Shown: piece after piece, positions 10,326 through 20,890 of the stretch
How positions within the stretch are numbered: the first letter of the stretch is position 1
Layout: every line of letters starts with the position of its first letter
Assembly: GCF_002811765.1 (NCBI RefSeq)
Contig: NZ_NPDR01000002.1
Location: 310,001-374,000 of the forward strand
Origin: Leptospira saintgironsiae
Lineage (GTDB): Bacteria; Spirochaetota; Leptospiria; Leptospirales; Leptospiraceae
Reading direction: 5' to 3'
DNA: 64,000 nucleotides
Made by a program: the position numbers and the translations under genes
Notes under the pieces: generated by a model
The model's database searches: none
Seen by the model: only the letters and a program-made list of their open reading frames with translations
Told to the model about the DNA's origin: nothing

Positions 10326-10354
10326 AAGATAGAGAAGAGTTTCCTTTTTGTAAA
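10326..10354 (-). promoter_or_regulatory. Probable sigma-70 promoter of lipL32
   Basis: On the minus strand a TTTACA box (10354-10349) and a TATCTT box (10331-10326) are separated by exactly 17 bases. Transcription would start about 20-25 bases before the ATG, leaving a short leader that holds the GGAG ribosome binding site. A+T-rich sequence lies directly upstream. The boxes are seen; their activity is inferred. Confidence 0.6.
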
Positions 10355-10528
10355 TCTAATTAATAAATTTTTGTTTCCTACCCTTCTTTTGCGGTGCAAA
10401 ATTTTTACAAAGTGGTAATTTTACGTCTCACCTGGATCATATAACAAGTTCCATTTGGTAAGTAAAAAAATTTCCAGGTCTCTTAACAGAAACGTTTTGA
10501 ATGAGGGAATGATGGATAGGTGGTTAGT

Positions 10529-10927
10529 TTAGTTTTTGAAAAGCCAGGACCAAAACCATTCCCAAAGATCCAATAACCAGGCAAACAATCTACCAAGGAT
10601 CCCAGTATGGGAATATCTTCTTAATAGCTTTTGAGCCCTTTCTTGTTCTTCTGGGGTAAACGGTAGCCGTACATTGTTTTCTTCGGCTTCGATCAAAACT
10701 CTTTCTTTTTTACTTCGTACATCTACGATTCGAACATCAACATATTCCCAGCCCAGAAGTTTTACACATTCCAGGCGTCTTTCGCCAGAGACTAATTTAT
10801 TGTCCAGGTCGATAATGATCGGATGCAAAAGCCCTAAGTTTTGAATGGAAGATTTGAGACCATGTAAGTCACCTAAATCTTTACGAATGCGGTTCTTTAC
10901 CTTAATATCGGAGACCCGAATTTTCAT
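10529..10927 (-). CDS. Small ParB/Srx-fold protein with Trp-rich C-terminal tail
   Basis: A 132-residue protein. Residues 1-75 follow the ParB N-terminal pattern: I..LH.LKSSIQ, LGLLHPIIID, and SGERRLECVKLLGW, which matches the GERR nucleotide-binding motif of ParB-type CTPases. It lacks the helix-turn-helix and dimerisation domains of a chromosome-partitioning ParB. The last 26 residues instead are hydrophobic and contain five tryptophans (LLDLWEWFWSWLF), suggesting membrane contact. It lies between lipL32 and metK, on the lipL32 strand. Partner and substrate are unknown. Confidence 0.75.
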   Translation of the reverse strand: MKIRVSDIKVKNRIRKDLGDLHGLKSSIQNLGLLHPIIIDLDNKLVSGERRLECVKLLGWEYVDVRIVDVRSKKERVLIEAEENNVRLPFTPEEQERAQKLLRRYSHTGILGRLFAWLLDLWEWFWSWLFKN

Positions 10928-11122
10928 CTAAGAAATGCTTTTTTCACCGTATAAATCCTACAAACCAATTTCACAAGTTTTGACTAAATTTCCTAAAGAA
11001 CCCTTCTGGGATTGGAAAAGGTTGGGTCGGATTCACTTGACAGTGACGACTTGCATAGGTTTATAGTTTTAGGCGGGGAAGATTCTCCCCTTCGAATTAA
11101 TTTTAACAGGAATTACAATCGA

Positions 11123-12283
11123 ATGTCCCTTCAAGACTTCATCTTTACCTCGGAATCCGTATCGGAAGGACACCCGGACAAGGTTTGTGACCAAATATCC
11201 GACGCAATTCTGGACGCTTATTTAGCTCAGGATCCAAAATCCAGGGTAGCCTGCGAAACTTTAGTAACTACTAACCTCGTGGTAGTTGCCGGAGAAGTAA
11301 CTAGCAAGGGAAAAATCGACGCAGTTGAGATCGCAAGAAACGTAATCAAGGATATCGGATACAACGATGTTTCCTTAGGTTTTGACGCTGAGTTCGCTGT
11401 AGTTTCTTCTCATATTCATGCTCAAAGTCCTGATATTTCTCAAGGTGTTACTGAGGGAGAAGGTCTTTTTAAAGAGCAAGGAGCAGGAGACCAAGGTTTG
11501 ATGTTCGGGTTCGCGATCGACGAAACTCCTGAACTTATGCCTATGCCAATCTATTACTCTCATGAGTTAGTTAGATATTTGTCTGGATTACGTCATGACG
11601 GTAAATTGAAATGGTTACGCCCAGACGCTAAGTCTCAAGTAACTGTAGAATACAAAAACGGAAAACCTACTCGTATTGATACCGTTGTAATTTCTACCCA
11701 ACATTCTCCAGATGTTTCTCACAAACAGCTTGAAGAATCTGTAATTGAAGAATGTATCAAGAAAGTGATCCCAGCTAACTTCTTGAAAGATACGAAATAT
11801 TTTATCAACCCAACTGGACAGTTCATCATCGGTGGACCACACGGAGATACTGGTCTAACAGGACGTAAGATCATCGTGGATACTTATGGTGGTTACGGAA
11901 GACATGGTGGTGGAGCATTCTCCGGAAAAGATCCATCCAAAGTGGACCGTTCCGCAGCATACATGGGTAGATATATCGCGAAAAACGTGGTAGCTGCAGG
12001 ACTTGCTTCTCAGTGTGAGGTGCAGTTGGCATATGCGATCGGTGTTGCTGAGCCTGTTTCGGTTCACGTTGACACTTTCGGAACTGGTAAACTTTCCGAA
12101 GAAGAGATCGTAAAAAGAATTAAAGCAAACTTCAAACTGACTCCAAGAGGGATCACTGAGTCCTTACAATTATTGGAGAAAGGAAGAAAATACAGGGAAA
12201 CCGCTGCTTACGGACATTTCGGAAGAAGTGGAGAAACATTTACCTGGGAAAGAACTGATAAAGCAGGAGCATTGAAAGGTTAA
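11123..12283 (+). CDS. metK: S-adenosylmethionine synthetase
   Basis: Makes S-adenosylmethionine from methionine and ATP. From the ATG at 11123 the protein is 386 residues, the usual family length, beginning [19 protein letters not shown] with the conserved GHPDK segment. The glycine-rich loop [25 protein letters not shown] and the hexapeptide-type motif [12 protein letters not shown] are present. The frame is open further upstream to 11012, but that extension has no family similarity, and AGG lies before 11123. The stop overlaps the next start as TAATG, so translation is probably coupled to the transketolase subunit. Confidence 0.95.
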   Translation: MSLQDFIFTSESVSEGHPDKVCDQISDAILDAYLAQDPKSRVACETLVTTNLVVVAGEVTSKGKIDAVEIARNVIKDIGYNDVSLGFDAEFAVVSSHIHAQSPDISQGVTEGEGLFKEQGAGDQGLMFGFAIDETPELMPMPIYYSHELVRYLSGLRHDGKLKWLRPDAKSQVTVEYKNGKPTRIDTVVISTQHSPDVSHKQLEESVIEECIKKVIPANFLKDTKYFINPTGQFIIGGPHGDTGLTGRKIIVDTYGGYGRHGGGAFSGKDPSKVDRSAAYMGRYIAKNVVAAGLASQCEVQLAYAIGVAEPVSVHVDTFGTGKLSEEEIVKRIKANFKLTPRGITESLQLLEKGRKYRETAAYGHFGRSGETFTWERTDKAGALKG

Positions 12284-13242
12284 TGGGAGCAGTATCCGCA
12301 TCTAGCGCAGACCAAAAAGCAACCAGAGACGGTTATGGAGACGCATTGCACGAATTAGGTGCAAAACGTTCCGATATCGTAGTACTAGACGCGGATCTTT
12401 CCGGTTCTACTAAAACCAATAAGTTCTCAAAAGCATTTCCTGACCGTTTTTTCAACGTAGGAGTCGCTGAGCAGAATTTAGTGGGACATGCAGCCGGACT
12501 TGCTCTTGCAGGTTACGTTCCATTTGCTTCTTCTTTCGCGATGTTTTTATCCGGAAGAGCATGGGAAGTGGTTCGTAATAGCGTAGTTTATCCTTTCTTA
12601 AATGTAAAATTAGTAGCTTCTCATGGTGGAATTACCGTCGGTGAGGACGGAGCTTCTCACCAATGTATCGAAGATTTTGCCACAATGAGAGCAATTCCTG
12701 AAATGGTAGTGATCTGTCCTTCTGACTATAACGAAACTAAACAGATCATTCATGCAATCGCAGATTATAAAGGACCTGTTTACGTAAGAGTTGGTCGTCC
12801 TAATCTTCCTTTAATCGAAAGAGAAAATTATAAATTCGAGATCGGAAAAGCAGAAGTGATGAGAGAAGGTAAAGACGTTCTTATCATCGCAAACGGAGTT
12901 CTGGTCAACGAAGCAATGATCGCAGTAAAAGAGTTGGAAGCAGAAGGTATCCAAGCTACTCTTTTGAACATGGCAACCATCAAACCTATCGATAAAGAAG
13001 CTATATTGAAATATGCTAAACTTTGCGGTACAGTTGTTACTTGCGAAGAACATAATGTGATTGGTGGACTCGGTTCTGCAGTAAGTGAATTTTTATCTGA
13101 AGAACATCCAGTTAGAGTTCTGAAATTAGGAATGAAAGACAGTTTCGGTAAATCCGGTACTTGGTCTGGACTTCTGGATTATTTCGGACTCAGATCCAAA
13201 AACATAGTGGAACTAGCGAAAAAAGCAGTCCAATCCAAATAA
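12283..13242 (+). CDS. Transketolase C-terminal subunit (pyrimidine-binding plus C-terminal domain)
   Basis: 319 residues corresponding to the second half of transketolase. The thiamine-diphosphate-activating Glu is in [19 protein letters not shown], and a C-terminal transketolase domain holds the [13 protein letters not shown] loop. Transketolase links the pentose phosphate pathway and glycolysis. In bacteria with split enzymes the N-terminal half is encoded by an adjacent gene; none is adjacent here, so it must be elsewhere in the genome. The ATG shares a base with the metK stop codon. A DXS-like or other two-subunit thiamine enzyme is the alternative, less likely from the sequence. Confidence 0.85.
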   Translation: MGAVSASSADQKATRDGYGDALHELGAKRSDIVVLDADLSGSTKTNKFSKAFPDRFFNVGVAEQNLVGHAAGLALAGYVPFASSFAMFLSGRAWEVVRNSVVYPFLNVKLVASHGGITVGEDGASHQCIEDFATMRAIPEMVVICPSDYNETKQIIHAIADYKGPVYVRVGRPNLPLIERENYKFEIGKAEVMREGKDVLIIANGVLVNEAMIAVKELEAEGIQATLLNMATIKPIDKEAILKYAKLCGTVVTCEEHNVIGGLGSAVSEFLSEEHPVRVLKLGMKDSFGKSGTWSGLLDYFGLRSKNIVELAKKAVQSK

Positions 13243-13248
13243 TAAATA

Positions 13249-13268
13249 ACCCGGTGCTTTTGCCGGGT
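13249..13268 (+). terminator. Short hairpin after the transketolase gene
   Basis: Arms ACCCGG (13249-13254) and CCGGGT (13263-13268) enclose eight bases, with GTAAGTTTTT after them. The T-run is offset, so termination may be partial. It lies just before clpS and could also shape that gene's leader, since no clear ribosome binding site precedes the clpS ATG. Confidence 0.45.
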
Positions 13269-13284
13269 GTAAGTTTTTCGTGCC

Positions 13285-13599
13285 ATGCCTAACTCTCCCT
13301 CAATAGAAGAAACCACCACAGAAGATCCGGTGCAAATCGGGGGACCCTGGAGAGTGGTTTTATGGGATGATAATGAACATACTTACGAATACGTAATCAT
13401 GATGCTTATGGATGTATGTAAAATGACTCCGGAGCAAGCGTTCAGTCACGCTGTAGAAGTAGACGCTCAGAAAAAAACAGTGGTGTTTGCAGGTGAATTA
13501 GAACACGCGGAACATATCCAAGACTTAATCTTAAATTACGGGCCGGATCCACTTCTTCCCGCATCTAAAGGCTCAATGAGCGCAACCCTCGAAGGGTAA
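13285..13599 (+). CDS. clpS: ClpS adaptor of the ClpAP protease
   Basis: 104 residues with the ClpS core: WRVVLWDDNEHTYEYVI (the DDN.HT stretch of the N-degron pocket), MMLMDVCKM and FSHAVEVDAQ. The family delivers proteins with N-terminal Phe, Leu, Trp or Tyr to ClpA. A disordered acidic N-terminal arm of about 18 residues precedes the fold, as in other ClpS proteins. clpA is not adjacent in this window. The gene is followed at once by a strong terminator. Confidence 0.88.
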   Translation: MPNSPSIEETTTEDPVQIGGPWRVVLWDDNEHTYEYVIMMLMDVCKMTPEQAFSHAVEVDAQKKTVVFAGELEHAEHIQDLILNYGPDPLLPASKGSMSATLEG

Positions 13600-13606
13600 G
13601 GCCAAT

Positions 13607-13636
13607 AAAAAACCCGGCAGAGTGCCGGGTTTTTTT
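13607..13636. terminator. Bidirectional terminator between clpS and the MaoC-like gene
   Basis: CCCGGC (13613-13618) pairs perfectly with GCCGGG (13624-13629) around a five-base loop, flanked by an A-run before and a T-run after. The stem extends into the A/T tails. It serves both convergent genes. Confidence 0.92.
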
Positions 13637-13649
13637 CTTAAAGTAAGTT

Positions 13650-14825
13650 TTACTTCTTCTTAATTAAGATCTTTCTTTCGATTTCGAAAATTTTCTCAGG
13701 AAGTTTTTCCTTACCGTGTTTTTTCTTATCGTTCTCTTTTAAGAATAGATCCGCTCCGAATTTTTCGAAGGCATCGTTTGCCTTGATGTTTTTCAGACCG
13801 ATGAATTGAAGATGAACTTCTCCCGCAGGGATTCCAAATTCTGTTCCTCTATCTTTTACTGAAAGAACTCTAGTGATCGCAGTCACAGTGTCTCCACTGA
13901 AAGAAGGTTGAGTATGATATCCCTCAGTGAATCCAAGATCCCAGATAACATTCTCAGTCACATCTCTGGAAGAAAGTCCGCATAACCATGCAAATACGAG
14001 TCCTCCGTAAACGACAGGTTCTCCACCCATTGGTCCAGAAATTCCGGAAGAATAAAGTTTGTCGTAATGAAGTGGGTGAGTGTTCCCAACTCTGTAAGTC
14101 CAAGGGAAATGTTCGTCAGTGATAGTTCTTCCATTTTGGTGGATATAAATCTGACCGGCTGCGAAATTTTCGAAATAAGTATCTGTCCAGGTGGCTGTTT
14201 CGAAACCTTTTGGAAATTTTAACTCAGGAAGTTCGATCACTGGGCTATCAGTTTCAGGGAAGAAAGCTTCTTTAATCACTGGTTTTGGAGTTCCTTTCGG
14301 TTTTCCATTTGAGTGATAGATCATGATCTTTCTTTCGTATTGAAGTACTAGTTCCTTGTTTTGATTCAAACAGATCGTACGAACATGAACGATTCCTGGT
14401 TTATCCGCTCCCTTATCATCAATTTTGATAATTTTGGTTTTAGCAGAAAGAGTATCTCCTGGATATACAGGTTTCAGGAATTGAACGTCATAGTATCCAA
14501 GGTTCGCGAGTGCTTTTTCGGAATCGTTTTGAACTCCCAAAGAAAGTGCTATATTGAACACCATCAAAGGAGAAACTAATAGATCCTTAAATCCGTGAGC
14601 TTGTGCGTAAGGAGCAGAAAGATAAAGTGGATTTGCTTCCATAAAAGTGGTAGCAAACTCTTGTGCAAAAGAACGATCGATTGTCAGTTCTCTTGGATGT
14701 TCAAAAATTGCACCTTCTGTAAATTCTTCCAGGTATCTACCGTAAATACCCCGTTTTACGGTTCCGGTTTCCACCGGAGTTTTGGGACCTAGTTCCGCAA
14801 AGGGGGAAGTAGGGATTTTAGCCAT
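13650..14825 (-). CDS. MaoC-like double-hotdog acyl dehydratase/hydratase
   Basis: Two MaoC/hotdog domains in tandem (about residues 25-165 and 215-365 of a 391-residue protein). Family members hydrate or dehydrate CoA thioesters. The ATG at 14825 is chosen because AGGAG lies eight bases upstream. An in-frame TTG at 14903 would add 26 residues but overlaps the preceding stop and has no better signal. The domain-1 segment [22 protein letters not shown] and the domain-2 segment [16 protein letters not shown] hold the likely active-site His/Asp positions. The fold resembles mesaconyl-CoA hydratase-type proteins, but the substrate is not proven. Confidence 0.8.
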   Translation of the reverse strand: MAKIPTSPFAELGPKTPVETGTVKRGIYGRYLEEFTEGAIFEHPRELTIDRSFAQEFATTFMEANPLYLSAPYAQAHGFKDLLVSPLMVFNIALSLGVQNDSEKALANLGYYDVQFLKPVYPGDTLSAKTKIIKIDDKGADKPGIVHVRTICLNQNKELVLQYERKIMIYHSNGKPKGTPKPVIKEAFFPETDSPVIELPELKFPKGFETATWTDTYFENFAAGQIYIHQNGRTITDEHFPWTYRVGNTHPLHYDKLYSSGISGPMGGEPVVYGGLVFAWLCGLSSRDVTENVIWDLGFTEGYHTQPSFSGDTVTAITRVLSVKDRGTEFGIPAGEVHLQFIGLKNIKANDAFEKFGADLFLKENDKKKHGKEKLPEKIFEIERKILIKKK

Positions 14826-14899
14826 ATTGAGAACTCCTGCTTCGTTTTTAGTTTCTTCCAGGATTTTGAGATCCTCCGGTCGGAAAAGGCTTTTTCCTA

Positions 14900-15499
14900 T
14901 CAATTAGTGTCGAAATACCCATCCAATTGGGTTCTGGATCCGAAACGAAACTCGGAAATTTGGATCTCTTGTTTGGAAAGCCCCGGATTATTATCCTTCT
15001 CCCCAAACATATGATTCCAAGTGTTTACGTAGAGAATTGGCAGTGAGTTCCGATTTTCCAAAAGGGAAGAAGAAAGTATTTTATCCTTATGAACGACCGG
15101 GTCTTCTTGGAAGATTTGATCTCCTGAGTAAACATTCTTCAAATCCAATTGAAAAGTTTTACCATCAGGTTCTAGTCGGACTAAAAAGGATTCAATGTCG
15201 TAAGTCCTACCATAACGTATCCTTCTGTAGATCCTATAGAAAAAATCCTTCCAGGTGCTTGGATGAATCTCATCTCTAAATACTAGACTAACCTCCCATT
15301 CAAATCCAATAGGAGTGATATTCGCCTTACAATAGATCCCGACCAGATCATTTCCAGTCTGAACATCTATCTCAGGTTGGGATAAAACGAATAGATCCGA
15401 CTTGGGACAGATACCTTCCGTTGTTGGGAATACAGGCAAAGGGGGACTAGTACAGCCCAAATAAAGAAAGAATAGAGGGATGAGAAGATAAGATTTCAT
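14900..15499 (-). CDS. Putative lipoprotein of unknown function
   Basis: 199 residues with a short signal peptide ending LYLGC, a spirochaete-type lipobox placing the lipid on Cys16. The mature part has no motif that I recognise; it is rich in aromatic residues and beta-strand-like segments. It lies upstream of the MaoC-like gene on the same strand, 74 bases from that gene's preferred start, so the two may be cotranscribed. Confidence 0.7.
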   Translation of the reverse strand: MKSYLLIPLFFLYLGCTSPPLPVFPTTEGICPKSDLFVLSQPEIDVQTGNDLVGIYCKANITPIGFEWEVSLVFRDEIHPSTWKDFFYRIYRRIRYGRTYDIESFLVRLEPDGKTFQLDLKNVYSGDQIFQEDPVVHKDKILSSSLLENRNSLPILYVNTWNHMFGEKDNNPGLSKQEIQISEFRFGSRTQLDGYFDTN

Positions 15500-15595
15500 G
15501 AGAAGGCCAGAATGGGGGAATTCGAATCAGTTTTTCAATCTTGTCAAGATGGAAAATAGGTGCTTTTCCATTCGGGAAGAGAAAGTCTGGAACCG

Positions 15596-17560
15596 ATGAG
15601 TTCCTCAGTTCTATTCAAAGAATTTCCCCAAATTGCACTTTCTGCTCAAAAGGAGAAGGTGAGAGAAAAGATTCAGAACACTAAAAAGGTTTTGGAAGAC
15701 GTTATTCAGAAGAAGGATGTAAATTACGAGTCTGTAATACGACCACTGAATGATTCAATGGAAGAATTACAGGAAGAGTTCACCGTACTTTCTCACCTAA
15801 ATAGTGTTAAGAATAGTGAAGAAACCCAAGAGCATTATACTGAGATCCTTCCAGAGATTACTGAATTTTATACTGAACTAGGACAGAACGAAGAACTGTT
15901 CAAATTATACACTCAAATATATGAGAAAGAAAAAACTTCCTTAGACAGACCTAAGAACAAGGTTTTGGAAGACGCAATCCTACAATTCAAACTGGGAGGA
16001 GTAGGACTTCCTGAAGATAAAAAAAATCGTCTCCAAGAAATACAACTCAAGCTTTCAGATCTTTCCAATCAATTCTCTCAAAATCTTTTGGATTCTACAA
16101 ATTCTTTCGAAATGAAAATCGAATCTGAAGAAGACGTAAAAGAAATTCCCGAGTCCGACAAAACATTGTACAAAAATGAAGATGGGACTTACACCTTTAC
16201 TCTTCAGTTTCCAAGCTATAATTGTTATATGACTTACGGAAGTAATCGTTCTAAAAGAGAAGAATTATATAAAGCTTACGTAACTCGTGCCCCAGGAAAT
16301 GGAAAAATTTTAGAAGAGATCCTGGCTCTAAGAGATGAATCTGCAAAATTGCTTGGATATAAAAATTATGCAGAATCTTCTTTGGCAACTAAGGTAGCAG
16401 ATTCTTCTGAACAGGTATTGGACTTCCTGCAGAAAATTGGAAAACTTGCAAAACCAGTAGCGGAGAAGGAAATTTCAGAACTGAAAAAATTTGCAGGAAC
16501 ACTTGGCATTTCGGATTTCCAGGCATTTGATAGTGCTTATGTTTCAGAGAAGTTAAAGAAGAGAGACTACGATTTCGACGAAGAGCTTACCCGTCCTTAT
16601 TTCGAAAAAAATACTGTGGTTAAAGGGACCTTCTCCTTTTTAGAAAAACTTTTAGGATTAAAATTCGAGAAGACGAATGCTCCTATCTGGGATCCAAAAA
16701 CAGAAGTTTATCATGTAAAAAACGGCTCCGAAATTATCTCAAGATTGTACTTGGATCTAGAAGCCAGAAAAGACAAACAGGGTGGGGCCTGGATGAATCA
16801 TTGGGAAACTAGAAATCGACTTTCTGGTAAAACAATCCTGCCTTCTGCATTCGTGGTTTGTAATTTTCCTCCTTCTAAGGATTCTGCTCCTTCTCTTTTA
16901 AATCATTCGGATGTAGTAACATTTTTCCATGAAATGGGACATGCACTTCATCATCTATGTGCAAAAATAGAAGAACCTCCTGTGAGCGGCATCAATGGAG
17001 TGGAATGGGACGCGGTAGAATTTCCTTCTCAGTTTTTGGAAAATTTCGCTTACGAACCAGAGGTCTTGGACTTCTTCGCATTCCATTATGAAACTGGAAA
17101 ACCAATCCCTAAAGAATTGGCTCAAAAATTAAAAGATACTAAAAACTTTTTGGCTGCTATGGGAGTGGTTCGACAGCTAGAATTCGGAATTTTTGATATA
17201 AGGATCCATCTCCAAAAATATTCGGAAACAGAAGTTCAGAATATTCTGGATACTGTTCGAAAAGAGGTAAGTGTTCTTTTTCCACCTGGATATAACAAGT
17301 TCCAGAATGGATTTGGTCATATTTTCTCAGGTGGGTACGCTGCTGGTTATTATAGTTATAAATGGGCAGAACTTTTAGCAGCGGATGCTTTTTTTGCGTT
17401 CAGATCCAAGGGAATTTTTGACACGGATCTTGCGGCAAAATACAAAACTGAAGTTTTGGAAAAGGGAGGTTCCGAAAACGCGATGGTATTATTTAAACGT
17501 TTTCTAGGAAGAGATCCAGAGCCAGATGCTTTATTAAAACTCTATGATTTAGTAGCCTAA
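15596..17560 (+). CDS. M3-family zinc oligopeptidase (oligopeptidase A / PrlC-like)
   Basis: A thimet-oligopeptidase-like metalloprotease of 654 residues (666 if an upstream GTG at 15560 is used). The zinc site [12 protein letters not shown] falls near residue 445, and the downstream Glu ligand region is [12 protein letters not shown]-terminal features [25 protein letters not shown] are typical of M3 enzymes and bind the peptide. It should degrade short peptides in the cytoplasm, including signal-peptide fragments. There is no signal sequence. The two candidate starts both have only weak GGA-type ribosome sites. Confidence 0.9.
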   Translation: MSSSVLFKEFPQIALSAQKEKVREKIQNTKKVLEDVIQKKDVNYESVIRPLNDSMEELQEEFTVLSHLNSVKNSEETQEHYTEILPEITEFYTELGQNEELFKLYTQIYEKEKTSLDRPKNKVLEDAILQFKLGGVGLPEDKKNRLQEIQLKLSDLSNQFSQNLLDSTNSFEMKIESEEDVKEIPESDKTLYKNEDGTYTFTLQFPSYNCYMTYGSNRSKREELYKAYVTRAPGNGKILEEILALRDESAKLLGYKNYAESSLATKVADSSEQVLDFLQKIGKLAKPVAEKEISELKKFAGTLGISDFQAFDSAYVSEKLKKRDYDFDEELTRPYFEKNTVVKGTFSFLEKLLGLKFEKTNAPIWDPKTEVYHVKNGSEIISRLYLDLEARKDKQGGAWMNHWETRNRLSGKTILPSAFVVCNFPPSKDSAPSLLNHSDVVTFFHEMGHALHHLCAKIEEPPVSGINGVEWDAVEFPSQFLENFAYEPEVLDFFAFHYETGKPIPKELAQKLKDTKNFLAAMGVVRQLEFGIFDIRIHLQKYSETEVQNILDTVRKEVSVLFPPGYNKFQNGFGHIFSGGYAAGYYSYKWAELLAADAFFAFRSKGIFDTDLAAKYKTEVLEKGGSENAMVLFKRFLGRDPEPDALLKLYDLVA

Positions 17561-17565
17561 CGAAA

Positions 17566-17802
17566 CTAAGAAAGTTTTTTGCGGAAGTTTTGAAGTAATT
17601 GTTCCGTACCTGAAAGTAGTAATTCTATCTGATCGGAATCAATATTATAGACCACATTCGTCTTTAAAGAGTCTTTAAAGGCGTTTGCATCTATCGCTTT
17701 CTGATCGTAACTATCCTTTAAAAAATTGTACCATCCGGCTAGGATCACTTTTAAGTGAGGAAGTTCTTTGATAGGGACCGAAATGACTTTCTCTGCTTCC
17801 AT
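17566..17802 (-). CDS. Small conserved-looking protein, unknown function
   Basis: 78 residues, mostly helical in character, without signal peptide or membrane segment. I do not recognise the family. It is kept as real because AGGTG sits seven bases before the ATG, codon use is like its neighbours, and it fits neatly between the peptidase (converging, five bases apart) and the GST gene. Confidence 0.55.
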   Translation of the reverse strand: MEAEKVISVPIKELPHLKVILAGWYNFLKDSYDQKAIDANAFKDSLKTNVVYNIDSDQIELLLSGTEQLLQNFRKKLS

Positions 17803-17922
17803 AAAGACACCTGCAGGTTAATTTGCGAACCGAACCAGTCAACCAGATTTTTTGCAACTAGGTTTGATCCGAATTTTTCTCAAATAAAAACGCGGCGCAC
17901 AAAATCTAAGTTTAGATCCACT

Positions 17923-18576
17923 CTATTTGCGGAGTCTTTTTAAAGCTTTCATTAAGACTGACTTTGGTTTGTCCACTTTTGCAGCGTTCGGATTTTGCAT
18001 CATCATATCCAAATACGCTTGTAGTCCTGGAATTTCGAAAAGTGGATTTGGAGAGATCCAATCTGCAATATGATCGTTTATGATTTGAAAGGTGGCAAAT
18101 GCAGAACAATCCGCCGCAGTGAATTCTTTACCTGCAATATAAGGAGAAAATTTTGCCATTCTTGAAAGAGCTTTCGCTCCTTTTTGGATGGATACTTTTG
18201 TCAGTTCCACAGTTTCAGGTGAGATCGCTTTTCCTTCTACGATTGATTCGTACAATCTGCGTGCAGGAATATCTATATAATTTTCGATGAAGGATATAAT
18301 CGTTCTAACTTCCGCAGCAGCAAATGGTTCTTCTGGGATCAAACGTTTGGTGTTAGGATAAGCATCATCTAAGAATTCTAGGATTGCTTGAGACTCCACC
18401 AGGTATTTTCCATCCACTTCAAGATAGGGAATTTTTCCCATAGGGCTTTTTTGTAAGAATTCCTCGTCTTGGGAGAAGGGTGTGCGAATTTCTTCGAACT
18501 CCAAACCTTTTTCTAAAAGTGCCAATTTGACCTTATTCGTATAATTGCTGATCGGATAACCGTGTAATTTTATCAT
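17923..18576 (-). CDS. Glutathione S-transferase family protein
   Basis: 217 residues: an N-terminal thioredoxin fold (residues 1-78) with SNYTNKVKLALLE, MGKIPYLEVDG (cis-Pro) and ESQAILEFLDD (the Glu-Ser pair that holds the gamma-glutamyl group), then an all-helical C-terminal domain. The catalytic position near residue 10-12 is SNYT rather than a clear Tyr or Cys, so the class is uncertain. It is likely cytosolic. No good ribosome binding site is seen before the ATG. Confidence 0.85.
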   Translation of the reverse strand: MIKLHGYPISNYTNKVKLALLEKGLEFEEIRTPFSQDEEFLQKSPMGKIPYLEVDGKYLVESQAILEFLDDAYPNTKRLIPEEPFAAAEVRTIISFIENYIDIPARRLYESIVEGKAISPETVELTKVSIQKGAKALSRMAKFSPYIAGKEFTAADCSAFATFQIINDHIADWISPNPLFEIPGLQAYLDMMMQNPNAAKVDKPKSVLMKALKRLRK

Positions 18577-18752
18577 AAGAGCTTAGGATCATCCGATTGG
18601 AAGCAGGATGGTAAAGTCTTTTTCAAGTATTAGATAAGAAAGAATGGGAACTTAGCTGTATTTCCAATTTCTACTTTCCTGAAAGGAAATCTAAATCTAA
18701 AATTGGCTGCGAAAAAGCGATTATACTCTTTCGAAAAGGAATCTTCAAGATC

Positions 18753-19535
18753 ATGAAAAAAACAGCATTAATTACCGGAGCAAGTGTAGGCATCGGTTAT
18801 GAAATTTCAAAATTAGCCGCAAAAGATGGTTACGATCTAATACTCGTAGCAAGAAATCTTAAAACCTTAAACTCAGTAAAAAAAGAAATGGAAAGTTTGG
18901 GAGCGAACGTAGAAGTCCTTTCCGCAGATCTATCCGATCCAAAAACTCCTAAAAAAATTTACGACTTTGCTAAAAAGAAAAAAGCCATCGTGGATCTTTT
19001 AGTGAATAACGCTGGCTTCGGGACAAACGGAAAATTCCATTCTTTGGATCTGAAAGAAGAGTTGGATCTTATCCAAGTCAATGTAACTTCTCTTGTAGAG
19101 TTAACTCATCTGTTTTTGAAAGATATGAGAGAAAGACATTCTGGAAAAATTTTGAATGTAGCCTCTACCGCTGCTTTCCAACCAGGTCCTATGATGACAA
19201 ACTATTATGCATCTAAGGCGTACGTTCTATTCTTCTCAGAAGGTATAGCAGAAGAAGTTCGTAAAGATGGTGTGAATGTTACCTGTCTTTGTCCAGGACC
19301 AACTAAAACTGAATTTTTCAAAAGAGCAGAAATGGATAAGTCTGCGATCTTAAATAGCGGCCTTGTTCCTAAGGCAGATGCGGCTTACGTGGCAAAGGTA
19401 GGCTACCAAGGAGTTAAGGCTGGTAAGGCAGTTGTGATCTCTGGAGTGGCAAACAAAGTAATGGCACAATCAGTCAGGATCTCTCCTAGATTTTTGGTCC
19501 GTAAATTGGCAAAATTTCTAAATACAGTAAATTAA
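18753..19535 (+). CDS. Short-chain dehydrogenase/reductase, DltE/YqjQ-like
   Basis: 260 residues with [12 protein letters not shown] (cofactor loop), NNAGFGTNG, the catalytic YYASKAY motif near residue 155 and the CPGPTKTEF segment after it. This subgroup includes 3-ketosteroid/3-ketoacyl-type reductases. It lies upstream of the fatty acid hydroxylase-like gene with an 8-17 base gap, so the two are probably one transcript, suggesting lipid modification. Confidence 0.87.
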   Translation: MKKTALITGASVGIGYEISKLAAKDGYDLILVARNLKTLNSVKKEMESLGANVEVLSADLSDPKTPKKIYDFAKKKKAIVDLLVNNAGFGTNGKFHSLDLKEELDLIQVNVTSLVELTHLFLKDMRERHSGKILNVASTAAFQPGPMMTNYYASKAYVLFFSEGIAEEVRKDGVNVTCLCPGPTKTEFFKRAEMDKSAILNSGLVPKADAAYVAKVGYQGVKAGKAVVISGVANKVMAQSVRISPRFLVRKLAKFLNTVN

Positions 19536-19552
19536 AAAGAAGAGTGTGGGAT

Positions 19553-20737
19553 ATGCAAGAAACGATTTTGGACAAGGCGGTTCCTTTTTTCTTAGGACTT
19601 GCCTTGATAGAATTTATATGGGGAAGAAGGAAATCAGTCTATAGATGGAATGATTCTGTTTCTGATCTGGCGACAGGGATTTTATACTCTTTTACTGGAG
19701 TTATAATCACTTTAGGAGCTATTCTTCTATATGATAAAATCAGAATTTATTATTCTGTCCAAAGTCTTTTTCATTTAGGGGAATTTCCGTCTTCTTCTCC
19801 TTTAATAAAAACTGCAGAAGGTTGGCAATTTAACCTAGAGTCGTTTCTTGCATGGACATTTGTCCTACTTGCTGTGGATTTTATTTATTATTGGTTTCAT
19901 AGGGCAACTCATGAGATCCATTTTTTATGGGCCTGCCATGTAACTCATCATTCCAGCGAAGAATTTAATCTGACTGTTGCACTTAGACAATCTATGTTCC
20001 AAAGGATTTTTGAATATGCTTTCAATCTTCCATTAGCTTTATTCGGAATTCCTTGGTGGATGTTTTTTATCTGTCATGGGATCTTAAAGATCTACCAATT
20101 CTGGGTCCATACTAGATTGATCGGAAAATTAGGTTGGATGGAAAAAATACTTTTGACTCCTTCTCACCATAGAGTCCATCACGGAAGAGATCCTGAATAT
20201 TTGGATAAGAATCATGGCGGGATACTGATACTCTGGGATCGTTGGTTTGGAACGTACGCAGAAGAGAAGAAGGAACCGATCTACGGGTTAACTGAACCAC
20301 TTCCAACATTCAATCCTATCTGGGCAAATCTGCATGTATATATTTCTCTTTGGAATTTAGTGAAGGCCACTCCTAGTTGGAAAGATAAACTTCTTCTTCT
20401 CGTTAAAAAGCCTGACTGGAGACCAGATTCATTGGGAGGAGAGAAGAAGGTCCCTGAAATAAACAGGTCCACTTATACTAAATTCGATCCGACCATTTCT
20501 AATTCCAGAAAGATGTATGGAGTTTTGCAGTTTATAGTCCTTGCGGGACTTTCTGTATATCTATTGAAGCTAATAAAACTAGGAAAGATGTCTTTTGTAT
20601 TGTATTCAGGCTTTGGAGTTTGGTTCTTCTTTGCATTTTTAAGTTTAGGTCTTGTATGGAACGGAAGGGCTAAGATGGAAAAATGGGAAGTCCTAAAGTT
20701 TGTATTACTGGGCGTTCTAGTTTGGAATCTAAAATAA
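19553..20737 (+). CDS. Fatty acid hydroxylase / sterol desaturase superfamily membrane protein
   Basis: About 394 residues, with several transmembrane helices and the eight-histidine di-iron pattern: HRATHEIHF, HVTHH (both near residue 120-135) and HHRVHHG (near 205). Enzymes of this family hydroxylate or desaturate lipid chains or cleave alkyl ethers using O2. The final 100 residues add further helices. A GTG at 19544 would add three residues and cannot be excluded. It follows the SDR on the same strand. Confidence 0.87.
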   Translation: MQETILDKAVPFFLGLALIEFIWGRRKSVYRWNDSVSDLATGILYSFTGVIITLGAILLYDKIRIYYSVQSLFHLGEFPSSSPLIKTAEGWQFNLESFLAWTFVLLAVDFIYYWFHRATHEIHFLWACHVTHHSSEEFNLTVALRQSMFQRIFEYAFNLPLALFGIPWWMFFICHGILKIYQFWVHTRLIGKLGWMEKILLTPSHHRVHHGRDPEYLDKNHGGILILWDRWFGTYAEEKKEPIYGLTEPLPTFNPIWANLHVYISLWNLVKATPSWKDKLLLLVKKPDWRPDSLGGEKKVPEINRSTYTKFDPTISNSRKMYGVLQFIVLAGLSVYLLKLIKLGKMSFVLYSGFGVWFFFAFLSLGLVWNGRAKMEKWEVLKFVLLGVLVWNLK

Positions 20738-20890
20738 TATTTTAGAACTTCTTCTTTAGTTCGTGTAACAAACAATCCACATTCTAACAAGCGGAGTGAA
20801 AAGCTTCGCTTGATCATTCTATACCTTCTTCTAAAGATTGCCTAGGAATCAAAATCCGAATTTGAAAAAGAATATCATTGGGAGGCAAGC

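Noticed and set aside
11075..11090. GGGGA...TCCCC hairpin before metK considered as part of a SAM riboswitch
   Set aside because: It is only five base pairs, and no conserved SAM-I, SAM-II or SAH riboswitch elements could be recognised around it.
18690..18710. TTTCC/GGAAA inverted repeat before the SDR gene
   Set aside because: Five-base arms of simple sequence are expected by chance in this A/T-rich gap.
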